A stretch of DNA of 17,533 nucleotides from JBEIUO01 sp964549785 (GTDB lineage Bacteria > Planctomycetota > Phycisphaerae > Phycisphaerales > UBA1924). Below, piece after piece: positions 7,234 to 13,090 of this stretch. Location of the stretch: assembly GCA_964549785.1 (NCBI GenBank), contig CAZJXA010000055.1, positions 1 through 17,533 of the forward strand, written 5' to 3'. The position numbers were made by a program, and so were the translations under genes. The notes below the pieces were generated by a model. The model made no database searches, was not told where the DNA came from, and saw only the letters and a list, made by a program, of their open reading frames with translations. Positions within the stretch are counted from its first letter, which is position 1. Every line of letters begins with the position of its first letter.

Positions 7234-7668
7234 ATGACACGGCATGGGGTGATGGGTGCGGCGGCAATGCTGATCGGCTCGATGACTAGTGCCCAGCCGG
7301 AAGGCCAGATGGTGTTTGCGAGTTCCGAGTCTGGCGAATTTGGCCCGCGGACGAGCGTGGCGGTCTATGACACCGGGACTCCGTCGGAGACGGGCGGCGG
7401 CTTTGCGGGGCCGGGTCGAGGCGGCTCGACGTACGACGACGTGACGTTCGGCAACTTTGCGGCTGAGGGCGATGTGTGGCAGACGGGTGCCAGCGTCGGG
7501 TTCTGGTACCCCAGTGGACAACTGCAAGGCACCTATTACGGCCGCATCGGGGCGTTCTTCGCGGCCTTTGAGGGCGGGAATGCGTGCGGCGACCAGGATG
7601 GTGACACCGATCTCGATTTGGATGACATCGCGGCGTTCTTCACAGGGTTTGAAGCGGGCGGGTGTTGA
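7234..7668 (+). CDS. Small secreted protein, mini-paralogue with GC-type dockerin tail
   Basis: 144 aa. Signal peptide MTRHGVMGAAAMLIGSMTSA (cut near residue 20). Residues 52-92 (ETGGGFAGPG, GSTYDDVTFG, GDVWQTG, VGFWYP) align with residues 66-108 of the 657-aa neighbour. The protein then passes almost directly into IGAFFAAFEGGNACGDQDGD (105-124) and a single calcium loop DQDGDTDLDLDD (120-131), ending FEAGGC. Relative to the neighbour it lacks about 500 middle residues and the first calcium loop. Start at 7234: AGAAAGG lies 6 nt upstream. Codons are ordinary for the region (many GCG, GGG), unlike the large paralogue. Convergent with the rhodanese gene (31 bp between). The sequence shows an exported protein; no function is recognised. 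Confidence 0.82.
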   Translation: MTRHGVMGAAAMLIGSMTSAQPEGQMVFASSESGEFGPRTSVAVYDTGTPSETGGGFAGPGRGGSTYDDVTFGNFAAEGDVWQTGASVGFWYPSGQLQGTYYGRIGAFFAAFEGGNACGDQDGDTDLDLDDIAAFFTGFEAGGC

Positions 7669-7699
7669 ATGCCCGGCGGCCGACGGGTACCGCTCTGTG

Positions 7700-8113
7700 T
7701 CAGCGTAATAGCCGGCACTTGGCTCCATCGCGCTCATAGCGCGGCAGGGCGGCGTCGGCGCCCATCGACCACGCATCGATGCCGCCCGCAACGCTCATCG
7801 TGCCCGGGTGGCCGAGTTGCCGCAGGGCCAGCATCGCCTTCATGGAGCGGACGCCGTGGTGACAGATCACGGCGACTGCTTGGCGCGGTGCCGGGTCGAT
7901 TTCATCGGCGCGGGCTTCGATGTCGGAGAGCGGGATGTGAACCGACCCGGGGATGTGAACGAGGTCGAACTCGGCTTGCGTGCGGCAGTCGACGAGCAAG
8001 ATCGAAGGCGTGGCGGCGGCCAAGGCCGCTTGGGCCATGCGGGGCGTGATCTCGAACTGCGGGCGGAAGGCGTAGCCCTTGGGTAAGCCAAGATCATCGA
8101 GCGGCGTCGTCAC
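7700..8113 (-). CDS. Rhodanese-like single-domain protein
   Basis: 137 aa, one rhodanese domain (about 20-125). Such domains carry sulfur as a persulfide on the active-site cysteine. Visible: LLVDCRTQAEFDLVHIPGSVHIPL (39-62), active-site loop VICHHGVRS with Cys84 (82-90), and SVAGGIDAWSMGAD (107-120). The six-residue loop CHHGVR is the size seen in sulfurtransferase-type members, and the catalytic Cys is present. No signal peptide, so cytoplasmic. The start is GTG, and its last two bases are the first two of the TGA of the lipoprotein gene upstream (GTGA, 4-bp overlap), implying translational coupling. Sulfur acceptor and partner are unknown. Confidence 0.9.
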   Translation of the reverse strand: MTTPLDDLGLPKGYAFRPQFEITPRMAQAALAAATPSILLVDCRTQAEFDLVHIPGSVHIPLSDIEARADEIDPAPRQAVAVICHHGVRSMKAMLALRQLGHPGTMSVAGGIDAWSMGADAALPRYERDGAKCRLLR

Positions 8114-8724
8114 TCCGGCTCTCCATCCACCGGCGGAAGCGAAACGGGCTCAGCGACGGGTTTGGCGAGTTGGTCGGAAGGCCGTTCGGCGGGGACACCT
8201 GGCTGCACCGGTCCGCTCGTGGCGTTGGGTGCGATGCGGGCATCGAAGACGGATGACCGCCAATAGGGCTCCTGGCCGCCACGAAGCTCGGTCCAGGGGC
8301 GGGTGACAACGGCGCGGGGTAACAGCAGCAGGGCATCCCACGCGGCGACGAACGGGGCTTCCGCGGCCTCGCGGACCTGGGTTCCGCAGGTGCCGCCATC
8401 GAGTTCAAGGGCGGTGAGGGCGGTGGGGTGTTCGGCGCGCTGGCGGGCGGTGGTGTCGGTGCGGCGATGATTGGTGGTGTAGGTCGGGCCGTGGGCCACG
8501 CCGTAGATGGGCACCACAATGTTGACCGGCTCCCAGTTGCGACGGTCAAGCGAAGTGACGCTCGGGTCGTTTGGTACGGGCAAGGCGATGGGCGGATCGA
8601 GCGCGAGCGCCGGCAGAATGATCCCGTCGCCGAGATCGTTGAGGTCGTTACGGTGATAGCAGCCGAACAGGGCCAAGGGGCCCGCCGCGAGGCACGCGGC
8701 GAGGGCGGCGAGAGGCATCTTCAT
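8110..8724 (-). CDS. Putative lipoprotein of unknown function
   Basis: 204 aa, family not recognised. The N-terminus MKMPLAALAACLAAGPLALFGC looks like a lipoprotein signal: short charged start, hydrophobic stretch, and lipobox LFGC with Cys22. Phe at -2 is unusual and Lys2 is the only positive charge, so a plain secretory signal is possible. The mature part has NWEPVNIVVPIYGVAHGPTY (83-102), an Arg-rich stretch HRRTDTTARQRAEHPT, and a hydrophobic stretch AAWDALLLLPRAVV. The last 40 residues are rich in Pro and Glu. It lies 33 bp after recX and overlaps the rhodanese start by 4 bp, so it is probably in one transcript with them. No Shine-Dalgarno is visible; see the candidate -10 at 8732. Confidence 0.72.
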   Translation of the reverse strand: MKMPLAALAACLAAGPLALFGCYHRNDLNDLGDGIILPALALDPPIALPVPNDPSVTSLDRRNWEPVNIVVPIYGVAHGPTYTTNHRRTDTTARQRAEHPTALTALELDGGTCGTQVREAAEAPFVAAWDALLLLPRAVVTRPWTELRGGQEPYWRSSVFDARIAPNATSGPVQPGVPAERPSDQLAKPVAEPVSLPPVDGEPE

Positions 8725-8731
8725 GGATCGA

Positions 8732-8737
8732 AGCGTA
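8732..8737 (-). promoter_or_regulatory. Candidate -10 box before the lipoprotein gene
   Basis: TACGCT on the minus strand ends 7 nt before the ATG at 8724. CTGACT (8756-8761) lies 18 bp further up and matches TTGACA at four positions. No ribosome site lies between. This would give a leaderless transcript initiated inside the recX end. Positional inference only. Confidence 0.3.
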
Positions 8738-8757
8738 TTCGCTCGGTCGGTGGGAAG

Positions 8758-9411
8758 TCAGTCGCGGGCAGGTGGTTCACCCAAGACCGTGCGCACGGCG
8801 TGGGTGGAATCGTCTTCGGAAAAACCTCGTGACGCGAGCCATCCGCTGAGCCGCCGGGCCTTGATGTTCCAGGCGAGGTCGGGTCGGAACGATTCGGCCC
8901 GTCGTCGGGCTATTTCGATCGCGGAAGAGGAGGGCGGTTCGTCGGGCGATTGATGCGCGATGGCGTCGCCGAGGCCGCGGCTTTTCAGGCGTTCGGTGAG
9001 TCGTTCCGCGGAATCGCCCCTGCGGCCCGCGGCGTGTCGCTCCAGCTCGGCGACACCGGCGTCGTTGATCTCGCCGGAGGCGACGAGGCGGTCGATGGCC
9101 TGCTGCGCGAGTTGGGGATCGAGGTCGTCCTTGGCGATCCGATCCGAGGCCTCGGCGCTGCTGCGTGGGCGGGCGTGGAGCCATTTGCGCAGGCCAGAAA
9201 CGGCGTGGTCGACGAGGGAGGCCTCGTGCGCGCGGGTCGCGAGTTCGACGGTCCATGAGGAGCCGACCGTGATACCGAGATCGATCACGGTCCGCGTGTG
9301 CAGGCGCACCGCCCGCCGGGCGCCAACATGGACCCAGCACCAGGCGTTGCCGTCCGGGGTGATGCGTTCGACGGGGGCGTCGGCGGGGAAGAGTTCGGGA
9401 GTCGGGTTCAT
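8758..9411 (-). CDS. recX: RecX-family regulatory protein
   Basis: 217 aa. RecX proteins bind RecA filaments and modulate recombinase activity. After a beta-rich N-terminus (1-60), the chain shows the three repeated three-helix units typical of RecX: SLVDHAVSGLRKWLHARPRSSAEA...AIDRLVASGEINDAG (65-118), a second with SAERLTERLKSRGLGDA (134-150), and a third ending ARRLSGWLASRGFSEDDSTHAV (185-206). The SRGF segment is characteristic of the last unit. Similarity is to family architecture rather than any catalytic motif, so this call is less certain than the enzymes. recA is not in the window. The ATG overlaps the stop of the TPR gene (ATGA). There is no separate ribosome site, so coupling is likely. 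Confidence 0.75.
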   Translation of the reverse strand: MNPTPELFPADAPVERITPDGNAWCWVHVGARRAVRLHTRTVIDLGITVGSSWTVELATRAHEASLVDHAVSGLRKWLHARPRSSAEASDRIAKDDLDPQLAQQAIDRLVASGEINDAGVAELERHAAGRRGDSAERLTERLKSRGLGDAIAHQSPDEPPSSSAIEIARRRAESFRPDLAWNIKARRLSGWLASRGFSEDDSTHAVRTVLGEPPARD

Positions 9412-9716
9412 TGGAGGTCGTCACGAAGAGCCTGGAGTTCGCTCATGGCGTGGCTGTCTTTCGCGGCCTTTGAGGCAGCCAGCCCGGCCTCGATGGCGGC
9501 CAGGGCTTCGGGGATGCGGGTGGCGGCTTTCAGCGCGACCGCTTTGTGGTAATAGGCATAGCAATAGGCGGGGTCGGCGGCGATGCAGCGGTCGTAGAAC
9601 TCGATGGCGTGGGCGGTGTCGCCCGCTTTGGCGTGCTCTTGCGCGAGGCCGTAGAGCAGGAATGGATCGTTAGGCTCCGCCCGGAGGAGCGTTTCGAGTT
9701 GCGGGATTGAGGGCAT
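9408..9716 (-). CDS. Small tetratricopeptide-repeat (TPR) protein
   Basis: 102 aa, no signal peptide, so cytoplasmic. Two to three TPR-like helix pairs: PFLLYGLAQEHAKAGDTAHAIEFYDRCIAADP (18-49), AYCYAYYHKAVALKAATRIPEALAAIEAGL (50-79), and a C-terminal capping helix. The residue pattern (Gly/Ala8, Ala20, Pro32) is classic. TPRs mediate protein-protein contacts; the partner is unknown. First gene of an apparent minus-strand unit with recX, whose ATG overlaps this stop. The sequence before the ATG (CTCTCCTCCCG) has no Shine-Dalgarno. Confidence 0.85.
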   Translation of the reverse strand: MPSIPQLETLLRAEPNDPFLLYGLAQEHAKAGDTAHAIEFYDRCIAADPAYCYAYYHKAVALKAATRIPEALAAIEAGLAASKAAKDSHAMSELQALRDDLQ

Positions 9717-9723
9717 CGGGAGG

Positions 9724-9729
9724 AGAGTA
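9724..9729 (-). promoter_or_regulatory. Candidate -10 box before the TPR gene
   Basis: TACTCT on the minus strand ends 7 nt before the ATG at 9716, with no ribosome site in between and no recognisable -35. Same arrangement as before carA (TACACT) and the lipoprotein gene (TACGCT). Inference from position and shared TACNCT. Confidence 0.3.
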
Positions 9730-9772
9730 GCGACGGAGGGTGGCGGCGGAGGGCCCGCGGCACGCGCTTCGA

Positions 9773-10372
9773 TCAGCCCTGGCGGCCCTCGATGGCGGCG
9801 ATGAGGCAGGCCGCGGCGAGGACGAGCATTTCGTCGAGCGGCTCATCGACCTTCAGGTCTTTGGAGACCGAGACGCCCATGCGGTAGACGATGGGATTAA
9901 AGTGTTGGCGGAGGGTGGCGACGACAGACCCGTCGGTACGCGTCATCGTGAATGACTGCGGCGCGATGATGCTCACATAATCGACGTAGCGGCGGGCGAT
10001 CGCGAGGAAGCCGGAATTCTCTTTGACGGCGCCGACCTGCACCCCCTTGGGATCGAAGATCATCCATTCATCCCGCAGGAAGGTGCTGGCGGCGCCCTTG
10101 CGGCGGAGCGACCCCATGTTGATATCGCCGGGCATCGTGACGTCGTAGGTGGAGGACCAGTCGAGAATGGCCCGGGCCTTCATCGTGACCAGTTCGGTGT
10201 TCATCGATTCATCGGTGTAGATGCGGACGTCTTCGCGGAGTTTGAAGGCCTTCTGTTTGCAGTACCCGACGACGGTGTTGTTGCCGTCGTAAATGTGGAA
10301 AGCGGCACCGAAGATTTTGAGCACTTTGCGGCGAATCGTGAACTTCTCACCGGGCTGGGGGGTGAAGGCCAT
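9773..10372 (-). CDS. LURP-one-related / Tubby-like C-terminal fold protein
   Basis: 199 aa from the ATG at 10372. The frame is open further upstream, but AGGA lies 9 nt before this ATG and the domain begins at GEKFTIRRKV. Residues 6-180 show the LOR/Tubby-like 12-strand barrel pattern: KFTIRRKVLKIFGAAFHIYD, GNNTVVGYCKQKAFKLREDV, IYTDESMNTELVTMKARAILD, FLRDEWMIFDPKGVQVGAVKE, DGSVVATLRQHF. The hydrophobic helix VLVLAAACLIAAIEGRQG (about 183-199), the barrel's central helix in this fold, ends the protein. Bacterial members have no settled function; related folds bind membrane lipids (Tubby, scramblases). No signal peptide. It sits alone between the tsf terminator and the TPR gene (56 bp). Confidence 0.85.
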   Translation of the reverse strand: MAFTPQPGEKFTIRRKVLKIFGAAFHIYDGNNTVVGYCKQKAFKLREDVRIYTDESMNTELVTMKARAILDWSSTYDVTMPGDINMGSLRRKGAASTFLRDEWMIFDPKGVQVGAVKENSGFLAIARRYVDYVSIIAPQSFTMTRTDGSVVATLRQHFNPIVYRMGVSVSKDLKVDEPLDEMLVLAAACLIAAIEGRQG

Positions 10373-10440
10373 AGGGGGCGTTCCTGTTGGGTACGGTTGG
10401 ACGGAGAGACCACGGCACGAAGACACGAGGAAGAATACCA

Positions 10441-10481
10441 GGAAGAAAGAAAACGGGCACGACCTGTGGCCGCGCCCGTTC
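10441..10481 (-). terminator. Rho-independent terminator after tsf
   Basis: On the minus strand AACGGGCGCGGCC (10481-10469) pairs with GGTCGTGCCCGTT (10465-10453): 13 bp including two G-U pairs, loop ACA. The T-rich run TTTTCTTTCTTCC follows directly. It lies 44 bp after the tsf stop and separates rpsB-tsf from the LOR gene. Confidence 0.92.
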
Positions 10482-10525
10482 GGAATTGCGACGTTTCTGC
10501 CTTGTCCGTCTCTCCGGCGCTTCCG

Positions 10526-11344
10526 TTAGATCTGTTCGCCGACCTGCCAGCGGAGGAAGCCGACGATGCGGGCGTTGGGGCCGACGATGTCCTTGATCTT
10601 CTTCGTGGGATCGATCACGAAGGGCTGTTCGAGGAGCGCGATCTCCTCGAAGAACTTGCGCATCCCGCCCTCGACCATCTTCTCCGCGATTTCCTTGGGC
10701 TTGCCGCTTTCGATGGCCTGCTCCAGGCGGAAGCGGCGTTCTTTCTCGACCACGTCGGCGGGGATGTCATCGGCGCTGAGGCCCTGGGGGCGCGGCACGG
10801 CGGCGGTGATGTGCATGCAGATCTTGCGCAGGGTTTCGTCGTTGATCGAACCTTCGGCCTGCACCAGCACGGCGGTCTTGCCGTCGTGATGGACGTAACT
10901 GCCGAAGGCGCCCGAGCCGGGGTCTTGGGTCAGTTTGTGGCCGCGGGTGTACGAGGCGTTCTCGCCGGTGGTGATGCGGAGTTCATCGATAAGAGCCTGA
11001 ACCTCGGAAGGGGCGGGCTTGATGTCGCCGGATTGCCCGTTGATGAGCAGGTCGGCGGCCTTCTGGGTGGTGGCCACGAACTTTTCGTTCTTGGCGGTAA
11101 AGTCAGTCTCGGTGCGGATTTCGACGATGGAAGCGGCCTCCCGAGCGACGGAGACAGCGACGCGGCCCTCGCCGGCGGCGCGATCGGTCTTGGCGTCCAT
11201 CTTGCCCTTCATCTGCTTGCGAAGGATCTCCTCGGCTTTGTCGAAGTCGCCCTTGGCCTCGATGAGTGCGCTCTTGCACGCCATCATGGGGAGGCCCGTG
11301 CGGTCACGCAGCCGCATCACGTCTTTCGCATTCAAATCTGCCAT
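10526..11344 (-). CDS. tsf: Translation elongation factor Ts
   Basis: 272 aa, a usual length for the family. Nucleotide exchange factor that releases GDP from EF-Tu. N-terminal UBA-like segment and signature RDRTGLPMMACKSALIEA (13-30) followed by KGDFDKAEEILRK. The EF-Tu-contacting motif TDFTAKNEKF (80-89) corresponds to the classic TDFVARN, with the central Asp-Phe conserved. The C-terminal subdomain ends KIKDIVGPNARIVGFLRWQVGE. ATG at 11344 with GGAGAG 7 nt upstream. It follows rpsB on the same strand after 105 bp, the near-universal bacterial rpsB-tsf arrangement, and is closed by the terminator at 10441-10481. Confidence 0.98.
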   Translation of the reverse strand: MADLNAKDVMRLRDRTGLPMMACKSALIEAKGDFDKAEEILRKQMKGKMDAKTDRAAGEGRVAVSVAREAASIVEIRTETDFTAKNEKFVATTQKAADLLINGQSGDIKPAPSEVQALIDELRITTGENASYTRGHKLTQDPGSGAFGSYVHHDGKTAVLVQAEGSINDETLRKICMHITAAVPRPQGLSADDIPADVVEKERRFRLEQAIESGKPKEIAEKMVEGGMRKFFEEIALLEQPFVIDPTKKIKDIVGPNARIVGFLRWQVGEQI

Positions 11345-11369
11345 TGCAATACTCTCCGCTTGTCACCAT

Positions 11370-11391
11370 CCGCCCCAAAAGGAACGGGCGG
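11370..11391 (-). repeat. Hairpin between rpsB and tsf
   Basis: Arms CCGCCC and GGGCGG (6 bp, 10-nt loop) lie 25 bp before the tsf ATG. No U-run follows, so it is not a terminator. Such spacer stems can act as processing or stability elements; nothing shows which. Confidence 0.35.
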
Positions 11392-11449
11392 CTTGGTAGA
11401 ACTCTGACTTGTGGGGTCGCTCGCTCAAGAAAACGTCAGGGTTGAGGGG

Positions 11450-12274
11450 TCAGACGGGCGTGCCCGCCGCCGCGGCCGGCTCACCCTCGGGATTGCTTTC
11501 GCCGGCCTTGAACTGGGCGCGGCGGCTGCGACGGGGTTGTTCGGGCTGGGCGGAGGACTGATCTTCCCCCTGTTCGGCGGGGCCGTTGCTGCGCAGTTGG
11601 CGACCATCGGTGATGGCGAGGCACAATTCGCGGATCACGACGTCGATCGAGCGCATCGAGTCGTCGTTTCCCGGGATCGGGATATCGACGAGTTCCGGGT
11701 CGCCATCGGTGTCCACGAGACAGATCGTGGGGATGCCCAACTTACGGGCTTCCTTGAGGGCCGTGGTTTCGCGCCGCACATCGACGACGACCATGACGCC
11801 CGGCAACTTCTCCATGTGCCGGATGCCTTCCAGGTTGCGCGCGATCTTCTTCTTCTCACGCTTCAGCTGGCTCTCCATCTTCTTGGAGTAACTGGCGAAA
11901 TTGTCGGCGAGTTCGATCTTCTCGAGTTCCTCGAGGCGCTTGAGGCGGAGGCGGATGGTGCGGAAATTCGTGAGCGTTCCGCCCAGCCAACGCTCGGTGA
12001 CGTAGTGCATTTTGGCGTCGGTCACGCGCTGCTCGAGCACGCTCTTGGCCTGGCGCTTGGTACCGACAAAGCAGACGTCCTTCCCCTCGGAGACCGTCTT
12101 GGAGATAAAGCGTTTCGCCAACAGGAGGCCTTTGACGGTCTCCTTGATATCGATGATATGAATGCCGTTGCGTTTGCCGTAGATGTACGGCCCCATCTTG
12201 GGGTTCCAGCCGCTGGCGCGCTGGCCGAAGTGAATACCGGCTTCGATAAGGTCTTGAACGAGAGTGTTTGCCAT
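11450..12274 (-). CDS. rpsB: 30S ribosomal protein S2
   Basis: 274 aa. S2 binds between head and body of the small subunit and is needed for S1 attachment. Core residues 1-228: MANTLVQDLIEAGIHFGQ, GWNPKMGPYIYGKRNGIHIID (22-42), VCFVGTKRQAK (67-77), YVTERWLGGTLTNFRTIR (91-108), and PTICLVDTDGDPELVDIPIPGND (182-204). The frame extends 50 codons upstream to another ATG, but AAAGGA 8 nt before the ATG at 12274 and the conserved S2 N-terminus fix the start. The last 46 residues are a low-complexity Gln/Glu/Pro/Arg/Ala tail beyond the usual S2 end. First gene of rpsB-tsf; a candidate promoter is at 12494. Confidence 0.98.
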   Translation of the reverse strand: MANTLVQDLIEAGIHFGQRASGWNPKMGPYIYGKRNGIHIIDIKETVKGLLLAKRFISKTVSEGKDVCFVGTKRQAKSVLEQRVTDAKMHYVTERWLGGTLTNFRTIRLRLKRLEELEKIELADNFASYSKKMESQLKREKKKIARNLEGIRHMEKLPGVMVVVDVRRETTALKEARKLGIPTICLVDTDGDPELVDIPIPGNDDSMRSIDVVIRELCLAITDGRQLRSNGPAEQGEDQSSAQPEQPRRSRRAQFKAGESNPEGEPAAAAGTPV

Positions 12275-12659
12275 GAGACAGGTCCTTTGAGCAGCGACAC
12301 CGGCGAGGCCATGGCCTTCACAGTTCGTCAGTGATGCCGGAGGCGTCGCGGACGGGAACTGCGGCACACGCACGAGGGCGCTTCGGGGGTTCGTAACGGC
12401 GGGGATTCGCCGCTCGGGGTTCAATCGCCGCGAATCGGGGTCGGGAGCACCCCGGAAGGCGGGTCCGGCACGGCCATGGTGACCAGACGCCCGATGATAG
12501 CCCCGTGACCTTGCGAAACCAGTCGATGCTTCCGGTGGAGTCGAGGGGAGAACCCCGGTTCATGCGGCCGGGCGTCAAGAGGACTGATGTGCGGGTGCCG
12601 ACGGGTCGAAGACGACGTCTGAGCCGTCGTCCCGTACCTCCAAACCGGACCCAAACACA
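12275..12659. other. Divergent intergenic region between rpsB and the PilZ gene (rpsB leader)
   Basis: 385 bp with no convincing gene; minus-strand open frames here have no protein-like content. It must hold promoters for rpsB (leftward) and the PilZ cluster (rightward). An inverted repeat GATTCGC (12404-12410) with GCGAATC (12430-12436), 7 bp and a 19-nt loop, lies inside the likely rpsB leader. In other bacteria S2 represses its own leader; whether that happens here is inference. I found no clear promoter for the PilZ gene. Confidence 0.6.
12494..12499 (-). promoter_or_regulatory. Candidate -10 box for rpsB-tsf
   Basis: TATCAT on the minus strand matches TATAAT at five of six positions, in an otherwise GC-rich stretch. 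No good -35 is seen at 16-18 bp. It would give a leader of about 210-215 nt before the rpsB ATG. Confidence 0.35.
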
Positions 12660-13061
12660 ATGGAAGAATCGCCTCCGGTAATTATCCGCCGATCCGTCCG
12701 ACACGATGTCGCGATGCGGGCAGCGGTGCGCACCGCTCCGGAACACGTCGGGGTGGTGAGGTTCACCGCCGCGGCGGGGGCAAAGGAGGGGTGGATCGAC
12801 TGCGATGTGGTGGACTTGTCGAGCGGCGGGTTGGGGTTAATGACCACGTTCTTTGTACCGCGAAGGTGTGTGCTTCTGGTGCGGGTCTACGGGACCGATG
12901 CCGCGGCACCGCCGATCGCGGATGCGCCGTGCCGCGTGCAGCGGGTGTGCATGACGGATCGGCGACCGGCGTACCTCTTGGGCACGTCTTTCGAGGCGAT
13001 GACGGCCGAGGCGGCGGAGCAGATTAACGATCTCCTGACGTTGCTGTCGCAAGAGGACTGA
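12660..13061 (+). CDS. PilZ-domain protein (c-di-GMP receptor)
   Basis: 133 aa, single PilZ domain, no signal peptide. Both c-di-GMP-binding motifs are intact: RxxxR as R10-R-S-V-R14, and DxSxxG as D52-L-S54-S-G-G57. A beta-rich body follows, with VLLVRVYG, CRVQRVCM and YLLGTSFEAMT, then a C-terminal helix EAAEQINDLLTLLSQ. Canonical members bind c-di-GMP dimers and switch partner proteins on or off. It is first in a plus-strand cluster with gspE (29 bp downstream) and gspF, so the partner is probably the pilus/secretion machinery. The ATG lacks a visible ribosome site; the binding motif begins at codon 10, which rules out the later ATG at codon 19. Confidence 0.88.
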   Translation: MEESPPVIIRRSVRHDVAMRAAVRTAPEHVGVVRFTAAAGAKEGWIDCDVVDLSSGGLGLMTTFFVPRRCVLLVRVYGTDAAAPPIADAPCRVQRVCMTDRRPAYLLGTSFEAMTAEAAEQINDLLTLLSQED

Positions 13062-13090
13062 GCGTTCGAGCGACTTTGGAGCGATAGAGC

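Noticed and set aside
12404..12436. GGGGTTCAATC resembling a tRNA T-loop
   Set aside because: No acceptor, D or anticodon stem can be built around it.
12318..12847. Overlapping minus-strand frames in the rpsB-PilZ gap
   Set aside because: No ribosome site or protein-like pattern. They overlap the PilZ gene or the rpsB leader, and the sequences are Arg/Pro-rich.
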